This document shows positions 22,870 to 30,280 of a stretch of 36,444 nt of DNA, in pieces. A model generated the notes under the pieces. The model saw nothing but the letters and a program-made list of their open reading frames with translations. It did no database searches and was not told the origin of the DNA. The stretch lies in assembly GCA_034521025.1 (NCBI GenBank), contig JAXHMZ010000005.1:90352-126795 (forward strand), in the 5' to 3' direction. Origin of the DNA: Candidatus Campbellbacteria bacterium (GTDB lineage: Bacteria > Patescibacteriota > Minisyncoccia > Phycocordibacterales > JAXHMZ01). The position numbers and the translations under genes are program-made. Position 1 is the stretch's first letter, and each line of letters starts with the position of its first letter.

Positions 22870-23439
22870 ATGATAAGAAGCATTAGAGGAGGTGTGATCT
22901 CTGTAAACGATAAGGAGGTTGTGGTGGAATCCGGAGGAATAGGATACAGAGTTTTTATTTCCTCCCATACGTTCAGCTCAATAGCCGAGAAAGAAAGCGT
23001 GAGTTTGTGGACTCACTTGGCGGTAAGAGAAAATTCTTTGGATCTATACGGATTTGCCGATAGCGAAGAGTTAGACTTTTTTGAACTTCTTTTAAATATT
23101 TCCGGCATTGGCCCCAAATCAGCTATGGGTATTTTGAATATCGCTTCCCTAAATGAGCTCAGACAGGCGATCCACGAAAACGATCCTGCGTACTTAACAA
23201 AAGTTTCCGGAATAGGAAAAAAGAACGCACAAAAAATAGTACTTGAACTCAAGGGCAAGATAGGAGAAGCGGAGGCAACTCCAAACGGCTCGCACAAAGA
23301 AGAAGCAGAAGCGATAGAGGCGCTGACAACCCTCGGATATTCAACTCAGGCTGCCCGCGAGATCTTGCGCGAAGTTCCGAAAGACATAACCGAAACCAGC
23401 GAAAGAGTTCGCGCGGCACTCAAAAAACTCGGTTCTTGA
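22870..23439 (+). CDS. ruvA: Holliday junction DNA helicase subunit RuvA
   Basis: About 189 residues. The start is set at the ATG 22870 because MIRSIRGGVISVNDKEVVVE matches the family N-terminus; ATGs at 22849, 22852 and 22864 are less likely. Domain I is the OB fold to about residue 64. Domain II has two helix-hairpin-helix motifs (LNISGIGPKSAMGIL, VSGIGKKNAQKIVLEL). Domain III is the small RuvB-binding domain (EAIEALTTLGYSTQAAREIL). It forms a tetramer on four-way junctions and loads RuvB, encoded at 32254. Confidence 0.96.
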   Translation: MIRSIRGGVISVNDKEVVVESGGIGYRVFISSHTFSSIAEKESVSLWTHLAVRENSLDLYGFADSEELDFFELLLNISGIGPKSAMGILNIASLNELRQAIHENDPAYLTKVSGIGKKNAQKIVLELKGKIGEAEATPNGSHKEEAEAIEALTTLGYSTQAAREILREVPKDITETSERVRAALKKLGS

Positions 23440-23445
23440 TCTACT

Positions 23446-23949
23446 CTATTGAGCCGAGAGCGCGTAAATAGCTATCGCGGCTGCGCTCGCGACGTTAAAC
23501 GATTCTTTTTTACCCCAAATCGGTATCTCTACTATCGTATCCGCCGCTTTTATGAACTTTTGGTCTACACCCTCGACTTCGTTTCCTACTACTAAAGCTA
23601 TGTTCTCTTTCTTTTGCTTAGAATAGCGAAGATCTCGTATATCAATTGCTCTTTTGTCTTGCTCCAGAACCAATAGCTCTTTCTCCTCTCTTCTAAGTGT
23701 TTCTATCACCTCCTGTGTCTTGCCAATTCGCCGCCAAGGAATTGAGTCTTCTGCTCCTAGCGACACTTTGCCGAAGTCGTTCCTCTTTCTTTCAAAGCGA
23801 TCCAGAGGTCCTGGTGTATATCCGGAGACGACTATCTCCCCCACACCAAACGCTTCAGCCGTACGAAAAATAGCACCTGTGTTAAGTACGCTTCTAATAT
23901 CGTGAAGAACAAGAGATACGTTAGAGAGAGGAGGCATTGTTGTTTTCAT
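23446..23949 (-). CDS. SpoU/TrmH-family RNA 2'-O-methyltransferase
   Basis: A 167-residue knotted methyltransferase that uses S-adenosylmethionine. Motif 1 is DIRSVLNTGAIFRTAEAFG with the catalytic Arg, motif 2 is IALVVGNEVEGVDQ, and motif 3 is IPIWGKKESFNVASAAAIA. No N-terminal L30-like domain, so it is of the short TrmL/TrmH kind; the substrate (tRNA or rRNA) cannot be told. Convergent with ruvA, six bases apart. Confidence 0.93.
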   Translation of the reverse strand: MKTTMPPLSNVSLVLHDIRSVLNTGAIFRTAEAFGVGEIVVSGYTPGPLDRFERKRNDFGKVSLGAEDSIPWRRIGKTQEVIETLRREEKELLVLEQDKRAIDIRDLRYSKQKKENIALVVGNEVEGVDQKFIKAADTIVEIPIWGKKESFNVASAAAIAIYALSAQ

Positions 23950-24006
23950 TGTTTATGATTGTAAAGAGTAAAAAACAAATTACAAGCGACCTTGCAGACG
24001 ATGAAC

Positions 24007-24034
24007 TTGCGTGCAGCGCAACAATTAGTATAGT
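24007..24034 (+). promoter_or_regulatory. Upstream copy of the tRNA-Lys promoter
   Basis: TTGCGT, 16 bases, TATAGT. The segment 24022-24057 is repeated with three changes at 24212-24247, so the promoter and the tRNA 5' end are duplicated about 190 bases apart. Confidence 0.6.
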
Positions 24035-24048
24035 AATAGAGACATAAA

Positions 24049-24188
24049 CGCCCCGTTGCTCTGCTGGATAAAACACAAACTGCTTTGTGTTTTATCCGGT
24101 TCTGCGAAGCAGAAACTTCTGTTGTTGAGCGTAGCGAAACAGGAAGTAGGAGGAAGAGTTTACTCTAGCAGCTGAGCGCAATAGGGGC
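24049..24188 (+). repeat. 5'-type tRNA-associated palindromic element at tRNA-Lys
   Basis: A truncated tRNA-Lys 5' end (CGCCCCGTTGCTCTGCTGG) leads into hairpin GGATAAAACACAAA / TTTGTGTTTTATCC (loop CTGC), then the TTCTGCGAAGCAGAA hairpin, ACTTCT / GGAAGT around GAGCGTAGCGA, GAGTTTACTC, and finally CAGCTGAGC...GGGGC (24168-24188), the complement of the tRNA-Lys 5' end. The core equals the element at tRNA-Val apart from a few bases. The first hairpin differs from that of Val on both arms in a compensating way. Confidence 0.88.
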
Positions 24189-24196
24189 TTATGGGT

Positions 24197-24224
24197 TTGC
24201 GCAGAATAGAGCAATTAGTATAGT
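24197..24224 (+). promoter_or_regulatory. Proximal tRNA-Lys promoter
   Basis: TTGCGC, 16 bases, TATAGT, with the start of transcription expected about eight bases before the tRNA. It is the second copy of the promoter at 24007-24034; both look functional. Confidence 0.65.
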
Positions 24225-24239
24225 AATAAAAACATAAAT

Positions 24240-24312
24240 GCCCCGTTAGCTCAGCTGGTAGAGCAGTTGCCTCTTAAGCAAACGGCCCTAGGTTCGAGTC
24301 CTAGACGGGGCA
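24240..24312 (+). tRNA. tRNA-Lys(CTT)
   Basis: A 73-base cloverleaf. The acceptor GCCCCGT pairs with ACGGGGC and the discriminator is A. The anticodon loop CTCTTAA gives CTT (AAG codons), and the T-arm is CTAGG TTCGAGT CCTAG. CCA is not encoded. Flanked by palindromic elements on both sides. Confidence 0.95.
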
Positions 24313-24618
24313 CCGAGAAAAGCGAGGTGACACGGAGAAAGCAAACGATTTTGCTTTCGACTAGGACGAGAAAAGGTCGAGTAGATCGCGCGGAGCTCTG
24401 CGAGCACGATTTGAGACCTGTACCGAATCTGTAAGATTCGAGTCCTAGACGGGGCACCGAGAAAAGCGAGGTGACCGGAGGCAACGATTTTGCTTCGACT
24501 AGGACGAGAAAAGGTCGAGTAGATCGCGCGGAGCTCTGCGAGCACGATTTGAGACCTGTACCGAATCTGTAAGATTCGAGTCCTAGACGGGGCACCGAGA
24601 AAAGCGAGGTGACACGGA
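24313..24618 (+). repeat. 3'-type tRNA-associated tandem array at tRNA-Lys
   Basis: The tRNA 3' end (TTCGAGTCCTAGACGGGGCA, from 24293) recurs at 24437 and 24575, spacings 144 and 138. Each unit has CACC / GGTG around GAGAAAAGCGA, a GAAAGCAAA / TTTTGCTTTC hairpin (shortened in unit 2), CTAGGAC (complement of the T-arm), a GGTC / GACC stem around a 30-base core, and GAATC-TGTAA-GATTC running into the next tRNA end. The two repeats are nearly identical outside the hairpin. Confidence 0.9.
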
Positions 24619-24651
24619 GAAAGCAAACGATTTTGCTTTCGGCTCTTTTTT
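24619..24651 (+). terminator. Terminator of the tRNA-Lys array
   Basis: The last copy of the GAAAGCAAA / TTTTGCTTTC hairpin is followed by GGCTCTTTTTT, so the element's own hairpin serves as the terminator of the tRNA transcript. Confidence 0.8.
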
Positions 24652-24691
24652 ATTTATATGCCAAACTCAGCTGGCGGTGTACACTGTGCAT

Positions 24692-25366
24692 ATGAGAGTG
24701 TTTCGGTTATTACGCCAAAGTCGACTTACCAAAAAGGAGCTGACAAGTGCTCTGTTTGTCGTTACCCTTTTTGCTTTAGCGCTTTTACTTTCTTACAAAT
24801 ACGGAGAACAAATAGAAAACCTGGTTTTTCTCGACGGACCCTTAGGAATGCTTTTGTATTTCTTGCTTTCTATAGCGAGCGTTGTGCTAGCGCCTATGGC
24901 GGTAATTCCGTTCATACCTCTTGCGGTAAAGATCTGGGGCAGTTTACCGGTAGCTCTTTTGTCTGTTTCCGGCTGGACAGCCGGAGCAATGATCGCCTAC
25001 TACCTCGCGCGTAAATACGGAAGACCGTTTGTAGCAAAATTCATTTCGATCAGCGCGGCCGAGGCAACCGCAAAAAAGATCGTTGGCAAGCGAACCTTCC
25101 TGCCTGTTCTCATTTCACGCGTCATTTTCCCGGCCGACGCCATGAGTTATGTTATAGGACTATTTGTTCCAATACGGTTTGTACCATATTCAGTTGCCAC
25201 GCTTATCGGGGTTTCTCCGATGGCTTTCGCGTTAGCTTTTGGCGTCTCTCTTCCTCTTATATATCAGGCGATTGCGATAGTTTTTGTTTTGGTATTTCTG
25301 CTAGCGGTCTTTTTCATAACCCGAGACTTAGGCCAAAAAAAAGACCCAATCAAAGAGAAAGAATGA
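24692..25366 (+). CDS. VTT-domain (DedA/TVP38-like) membrane protein
   Basis: About 224 residues from the ATG at 24692 (another ATG at 24677 has no better support). Transmembrane helices lie at about 20-38 and 55-90, followed by the VTT core: SGWTAGAMIAYYLARKYGRP, then FLPVLISRVIFPADAMSYVI with the conserved Arg and the G-x-x-x-x-x-F pattern (GLFVPIRFVPYSVATLIG), and two C-terminal helices. The family includes lipid scramblases and transporters; the substrate is unknown. It overlaps the holA-like gene by 17 bases, convergently. Confidence 0.85.
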   Translation: MRVFRLLRQSRLTKKELTSALFVVTLFALALLLSYKYGEQIENLVFLDGPLGMLLYFLLSIASVVLAPMAVIPFIPLAVKIWGSLPVALLSVSGWTAGAMIAYYLARKYGRPFVAKFISISAAEATAKKIVGKRTFLPVLISRVIFPADAMSYVIGLFVPIRFVPYSVATLIGVSPMAFALAFGVSLPLIYQAIAIVFVLVFLLAVFFITRDLGQKKDPIKEKE

Positions 25367-26057
25367 CCCGCTCTAATGTATGCTCAAGAGGTAAATTTTT
25401 TTCTCTGGCATCAACAAGAGCGCTAGTTAACTGGTGCAGTACATTTTCCGCCTCTTCTACAGAATAGTTTTTGCTTGCTGTTTTTGCCTTTGAGTAAGGA
25501 AATTGTTTTACACCAGCTTCTTCAGCTGAGTTGGTCTTCTGAGCTAGAACGATCATTTTCATTTGCCAAAACAGTATCCCGTGTATTTCTTCTAGTACAT
25601 ACCCCCTTTCTACTGCCTCGTTAAAAAGAACCCACAACCGCTTTTTGTCACGGCTAGCCAAAGCGTCCGCTAAAGAGAAGCTCGAGAATTCTTTTTGTGA
25701 TTTCTTTTGTTTTTTTTCTTCAAGAGTTTTTTCCGCGTTTTTGCGCAAAGTCTCATATGGTTTTTTGGGAAGTTCTTCTTCCAAAACAAAGAACACGTTT
25801 TCTGACTCTTGCATTCTATTAACGGCTTCTTTTTCGTGCCCCGAAAACGCTCCAGAAGAAAAAAGACCGTCCAGTTCGACAATATAGCGAGTTTCGAATA
25901 GTCCTCGACCCAGAGCCAACTCTTCGAGATCAAGTTCTGCGGAACTGTCGTCAAAAGACAAAAGAAGTGCATCTGGTCTCTTGGTCAAAAGAACATCCCG
26001 GATCTTTTTCAATTCAGGCTTAACAAAACTTCTTCTGCCATAAAAAAAATAAAGCAT
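25350..26057 (-). CDS. holA: DNA polymerase III delta subunit-like protein (HolA)
   Basis: About 235 residues. The start is the ATG at 26057, two bases after the polA stop; the family N-terminus is MLYFFYGRRSFVKPELKKI, the short strand and helix that open the AAA+ domain. The sequence then shows VELDGLFSSGAFSG, VFFVLEEELPKK and a C-terminal helical collar (WQMKMIVLAQKTN, AENVLHQLTSALVDARE). It lacks Walker motifs, as delta does. It is a subunit of the clamp loader. The call rests on pattern and on proximity to replication genes; divergence is high. Confidence 0.72.
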   Translation of the reverse strand: MLYFFYGRRSFVKPELKKIRDVLLTKRPDALLLSFDDSSAELDLEELALGRGLFETRYIVELDGLFSSGAFSGHEKEAVNRMQESENVFFVLEEELPKKPYETLRKNAEKTLEEKKQKKSQKEFSSFSLADALASRDKKRLWVLFNEAVERGYVLEEIHGILFWQMKMIVLAQKTNSAEEAGVKQFPYSKAKTASKNYSVEEAENVLHQLTSALVDAREKNLPLEHTLERVILSL

Positions 26058-26059
26058 AC

Positions 26060-28442
26060 CTAAATATTCTCCATTTCCATCCAATTCTCTCCGACCGCCG
26101 CCTCAACTCTTAGCGGTATTCCCGCGGTATCTTCTAGGGGAACAATGTTTTCCATAATATCAGCTATTTTTTTGGCACACTTTTCTACTTCACTTTCTTC
26201 TACTTCAAAAACCAATTCATCATGTATTTGCAAAACAAAATAACACTTCTTTGAAAGTCCCTGCTTGTTGATCCAGTTATCTATCTCCACCATCGCGAGC
26301 TTGATAATGTCCGATTGCGTACCTTGGATCGGAGCGTTCGTCGCCATTCTTTCGGCACTCGCTCGTATATATGGGATGCTGGAATTTATGTCTTCAAAGT
26401 AACGCTTCCTGCCAAAGAGAGTCTCGGTATAACCCTTTTGCCTGGCGGAAACTTTTGTCATTTCAAAGAAGTCACGAAGTCCGGAAAAGGTAGAAAAATA
26501 GTCATTTAAAAATTGTTGCGCCTCCGCGCGGGTAGTGCCCAAGTTTCTACGTATAGCATTTACTCCCATGCCGTAAAGAGTTCCGAAGTTTATGGTCTTT
26601 GCTTTTCCTCGCATTTCCTTATTCACCTCTTCTTCGGGAACGCCAAACACCTGCGCCGCCACTGCCCTATGAACGTCTCCGTCGTTTTTAAAAACTTCTA
26701 TCAATTTTTCATCACCAGAAAGAAAGGCGGCAACACGAAGCTCTATTTGGGAATAGTCTAAAGAAAGGAGCTTATGGCCCTTTTCGGCTATAAAGGCCCT
26801 CCTGATGTGGCGACCCTGCTCGGTCTTAATGGGTATGTTTTGTAGATTAGGATTTTGCGAAGCGAGTCGCCCAGTTGTTGTTCCGGCCTGCAAAAAAGTT
26901 GTGTGGAGGCGATTCTTTTCATCCACTAAAGTCGGCAAGACATCAATATACGTACTCAAAAGTTTCTGCAATTCTCTGTATGCGAAAATTTTTTCAATTA
27001 TGGGGTGCTTGTCGCGCAGTTTTTCAAGTTCGCTTTCTCGGGTTGAATACGAGCCGGAGGGGGTCTTCGAAATACCACTGGTTGAAACTTCAAGCTTTTC
27101 GAAAAGAATCTCTCCGAGCTGTTTTGGTGAATTTACGTTGAATTCAGTGCCTGCTATCTCGAATATCTCTTTTTCCAGAGCGTCTTTTTTTGTGTGATAG
27201 TCCTCTGACAGCTTTTTTAGTTCATCAACATCAAGCTTGATGCCATGCTCTTCCATTTTTTTAATAACCGACATCAGGGGCTTCTCGATCTTTGAAAAAA
27301 CCTTATAGAGATCGTGCTCCTTTAGCTCATTAAAGATCTTTTCTCGCGCCTCAACTAAAGAAGGATTGCCTGTATAGTTACGTATATCATCCACCGTTGG
27401 GTTGGTTTTAGTTGAATCGAGCAACCAAAGAGCTATAGCTGTTTCCTCTATTTCCTTTTCCGTAAGATCATTTTCTTCCTCGTCGGCATCCTCCTTTTCA
27501 TCTGTTTTGTTTTCCTCATAGTCGTCGCCATACACAGAGGCCTTTAGGCGGTTCCCTAGGGTGCGAAAATCCAAGATCAGAAAAAATTTGTTCGGCCTTG
27601 TTTATATCAATTTTTTCTTTCCAGCTAGCCTCGGGAACTTTGAAGTCAACTTCGGCGTCGCGGCGTATTTCGGCCAACATTTTAGAAAAGTAAGCTTCTT
27701 CCTTTTGGTCCCTCAACAGACCAACTATGCGAGCGGTTATTCCGGTCTTTTTTATAAAATCCTCCTCGTTTTTTTCCAAAGCATCATAGATCTCTTCTAA
27801 AGAACCGTAGGTGACTATTAAGCTAGTGGCGGTTTTTTCGCCAATACCACGAATGCCGGGAATATTATCAGAAGCGTCCCCCCGCAGCCCTTTGTAGTCA
27901 GCCAGAAGCTCTGGACCAAAACCAAAACGTTCGATCACGGCTTTCTCGTCATAGAGAACAGTGTCCTTTATACCTTTGCGCAGTGTGTATACCTTTACCC
28001 TATCGTCGTCTACCAACTGCAGAGTGTCCATATCGCCGGTAGCGATAATGATCTCTAACTCTGAGTCGGGACATTCGGCAATAATGGTTCCGAGAATATC
28101 ATCCGCCTCAAACCCTTCTTTTTCATAGATAGGAATAGAAAAAGCCTCAAAAATATCTTTGCTTCGTATTATCTGATCAACCAGGGCATCGTCGGTTTTT
28201 GTACGGGTTCCTTTGTATTCTTCGTAAGCAATTTTGCGAAAAGTCGGCTTGGGCACATCGTATGTGGCAACTATGTAATCCGGATTTAATTCGTTTATTA
28301 TTTTCAACAGCATAGTAACCAAACCAAAAAGAGCGCCGGTTGGCTCACCCGCGTTTGAAGAAAAGTCCGGCAGTGCGTGATACGCGCGATGCAACACAGC
28401 GTGCGTATCTAAAAGCACCAACCGTTTTTTTGTGTCTTTCAT
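26060..28442 (-). CDS. polA: DNA polymerase I (frameshifted)
   Basis: Two frames form one polA of about 792 residues. Residues 1-290 are the 5'-3' exonuclease domain (LVLLDTHAVLHRAYHALP, EGFEADDILGTI, GLRGDASDNIPGIRGIGEKT). At AAAA 27566-27569 one base too many shifts the frame; without it the reading is SDLGFRTLGNRLKASVYGDD. The middle domain is short and shows no intact D-x-E proofreading motif. The polymerase domain has motif A (SLDYSQIELRVAAFLSGDE), motif B (RGKAKTINFGTLYGMG) and motif C (LQIHDELVFEVEE). A 15-residue acidic insertion follows the junction. Confidence 0.93.
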
Positions 28443-28502
28443 TGCTCTATTGTAACAAAAAAAGACCTTTTTATTATCGTTACTATCGACCTGTCTTTTG
28501 AA

Positions 28503-29021
28503 TTAATTAATGCCGAGAATCGTCTTTACCTCTTTTCCAAAACACCAAACTCCGGGTTCGTAGTACCACTTATCGTTCATATGAGTATTCCCCTTTGAAT
28601 CATTCGCGGTATCCGCCGACTCCAAAGCATGAGCTTGGTTTCTGTTGTTGTTTTGATACTCAGTGGCAAAATTAGCACAGATATTAAAGTACCCGTCTTT
28701 ATACTGGCTATATTGATATGGCTCCTTTGTTTCAGGATCAACGATCGACCCTTCGAAAGATATTGAGTTATTTTTTAATTCATTTAGTGAGTTAGGTAGC
28801 CGTTGATGCTCTTGAGAGAAACTTTCGACCGCTCTGGTGATGGCTTTAATATCTTCTATTCTCTCTTGATCAAGTTCTCCAGCGTTGTTATATGAAGTCC
28901 CACGGTGAGGACTATGAGAGGAGGTGTTGGAGAGTGAGCCCATAGCTAGTATGCCCAGCAACACTACAGCGAGTACCGCGAACAAAGAAAAGAATTCGAA
29001 TCTGGTTAAATTAAAGTTCAT
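28503..29021 (-). CDS. Pilin-like / type II secretion-like exported protein
   Basis: A 172-residue protein with an N-terminal hydrophobic helix after a short leader (RFEFFSLFAVLAVVLLGILA) resembling the first helix of type IV pilins but without a clear prepilin peptidase G/E site. It is followed by the helical ERIEDIKAITRAVESFSQEH and LPNSLNELK pattern common in pseudopilins, and a Cys pair (NICAN, VWCFG) that may form a disulfide. It overlaps the DUF5671 gene by four bases. It may be a minor pilin for the system encoded at 11648-14280 and 30281. Confidence 0.65.
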   Translation of the reverse strand: MNFNLTRFEFFSLFAVLAVVLLGILAMGSLSNTSSHSPHRGTSYNNAGELDQERIEDIKAITRAVESFSQEHQRLPNSLNELKNNSISFEGSIVDPETKEPYQYSQYKDGYFNICANFATEYQNNNRNQAHALESADTANDSKGNTHMNDKWYYEPGVWCFGKEVKTILGIN

Positions 29022-29629
29022 GATTTGTTTTGCTCACCGAGCTTTATATCGTTGAAATAATAACCAAAAAGCGATACAGCTACAAATATAACTACTAAGA
29101 TCTTAAATATGGACGCCGTGATAAATTCTCCACCAGTTAATTCATAGACGAGACGAATCGCGCTTATCATAAAGATAAGAGTAGCCACAAAGAGAGTCAC
29201 ATACGTTAGTCCTTTGCGCGTATCCGTTAGATGGACGTCCTTGGGATCCTCTCCTACGGTTTTGCGAATAAGATGATTGGTAACAAGAAAAACAGGAAAG
29301 ACCACCACCAAAGAAGCAATTCCCCAGCGCAATCTCTCCATAACAGCTTGACCGATCTCAACACTAAAAACACTATCAATTACTCCAAAGGCGGTTGTAA
29401 TAAAAGCCCAAACGGTAATATAGACTGAAATGAACGACAAGAGATAAAGAAAATTGACTCGCGTTCCCTCTGATCTTTCAAGATCTCCATCAGGGTCGTT
29501 AGCTACTTGTATGAACGCCTGATCGATCACGTCGTCACGCCAGCCAGCTGCTCGAAGATTGTTGGCTATCTCTTCGTCGCTCTTCCCGTCTCTTGAGGAA
29601 GATCTAATATAGTTTTGTATATTGCCCAT
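29018..29629 (-). CDS. UBA-like module plus DUF5671 membrane protein
   Basis: A 203-residue protein. Residues 1-42 are the UBA-like module (IQNYIRSSSRDGKSDEEIAN, AAGWRDDVIDQAF), the third copy in this window. Residues of about 57-195 form a DUF5671 domain with four transmembrane helices (FLYLLSFISVYITVWAFITT, WGIASLVVVFPVFLVTNHLI, GLTYVTLFVATLIFMISAI, IFKILVVIFVAVSLFGYYF). DUF5671 proteins are frequent in Parcubacteria and uncharacterised. Translationally coupled with the pilin-like gene. Confidence 0.88.
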   Translation of the reverse strand: MGNIQNYIRSSSRDGKSDEEIANNLRAAGWRDDVIDQAFIQVANDPDGDLERSEGTRVNFLYLLSFISVYITVWAFITTAFGVIDSVFSVEIGQAVMERLRWGIASLVVVFPVFLVTNHLIRKTVGEDPKDVHLTDTRKGLTYVTLFVATLIFMISAIRLVYELTGGEFITASIFKILVVIFVAVSLFGYYFNDIKLGEQNKS

Positions 29630-29718
29630 AATAAAAGTGCTGTTTAAAAGTTATAAGCGGACAGATCAGATCACACACAAATTATACCAACGAAAAATAA
29701 GAAATGCTTTGCTGTTTA

Positions 29719-30174
29719 TCAACAGAGCTTTTCTTTGTGTTCAAAAAGGATCTCTCTTTCGTTCTCTCCGCCGATCTGTAGGAATTGCAGAAAGATCGAT
29801 TCTTTTGCGACAATGGGCGCCACTCTCTCCGGCCACTCAAGAACCACAATGGTATTAGGGTTTTTCAATATTTCGTGCCAACCGAGCAGCTCTAGGTCAG
29901 ATAGAGAACCTAGCCGATAGGCATCTATGTGAACAAGGTTGTGAAAGTACTCGTGCTCTGTCGAGTATTCCTTTTGTATAACAAACGTAGGACTAACTAC
30001 ACGATCCTTTACTCCCAAAGTTCGCGCTAAAGCTTGCGCAAAAGTCGTTTTCCCCGCTCCCAGCCCACCTGAAAGCAAAAGTATTGTCGCTTCTTCTTTG
30101 GGTCGTTCATAGGAAAGACAGTCAAGCACGTGTTTTGCTGCTTTTCCCATTTCTTCTGTTGAACGGATGATCAT
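29719..30174 (-). CDS. tsaE: tRNA threonylcarbamoyladenosine biosynthesis ATPase TsaE
   Basis: A 151-residue P-loop ATPase. Walker A is LSGGLGAGKTTFAQAL, a VSPTFVIQKEY switch region follows, then VHIDAYRLGSLSDLELLGWH and the Walker B-like IVVLEWPER. TsaE works with TsaB, TsaC and TsaD to make t6A at position 37 of ANN-decoding tRNAs, which include the Lys(CTT) and Arg(TCT) tRNAs of this window. Those partners are not here. Confidence 0.95.
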   Translation of the reverse strand: MIIRSTEEMGKAAKHVLDCLSYERPKEEATILLLSGGLGAGKTTFAQALARTLGVKDRVVSPTFVIQKEYSTEHEYFHNLVHIDAYRLGSLSDLELLGWHEILKNPNTIVVLEWPERVAPIVAKESIFLQFLQIGGENEREILFEHKEKLC

Positions 30175-30242
30175 AATGGAATAGTAGCAAGCTCGGAGTA
30201 AAATATAAGATAATAATAAGACTTAAATAAAAACACGTCTAG

Positions 30243-30270
30243 TTGAACACAGCGAATTTCGTGATACTAT
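30243..30270 (+). promoter_or_regulatory. pilB promoter, near-leaderless
   Basis: TTGAAC, 16 bases, TACTAT, ending ten bases before the ATG at 30281. The leader would be only three to six bases, with no room for a ribosome site. Confidence 0.5.
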
Positions 30271-30280
30271 CAAATTACTT

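Noticed and set aside
24251-24626. Minus-strand frames with repeated PRLGLESYRFG-type segments
   Set aside because: They are shadows of the tandem tRNA-Lys array; the peptide repeat only reflects the DNA repeat.
24313-24651. Possible CRISPR array (regular repeats)
   Set aside because: The repeat period is about 140 bases, the repeats are tRNA ends and hairpins, and there are no unique spacers of constant length.
24313-24651. Integron attC-type cassette array
   Set aside because: No cassette genes, no integrase in the window, and the repeats match the tRNA end and not attC core sites.
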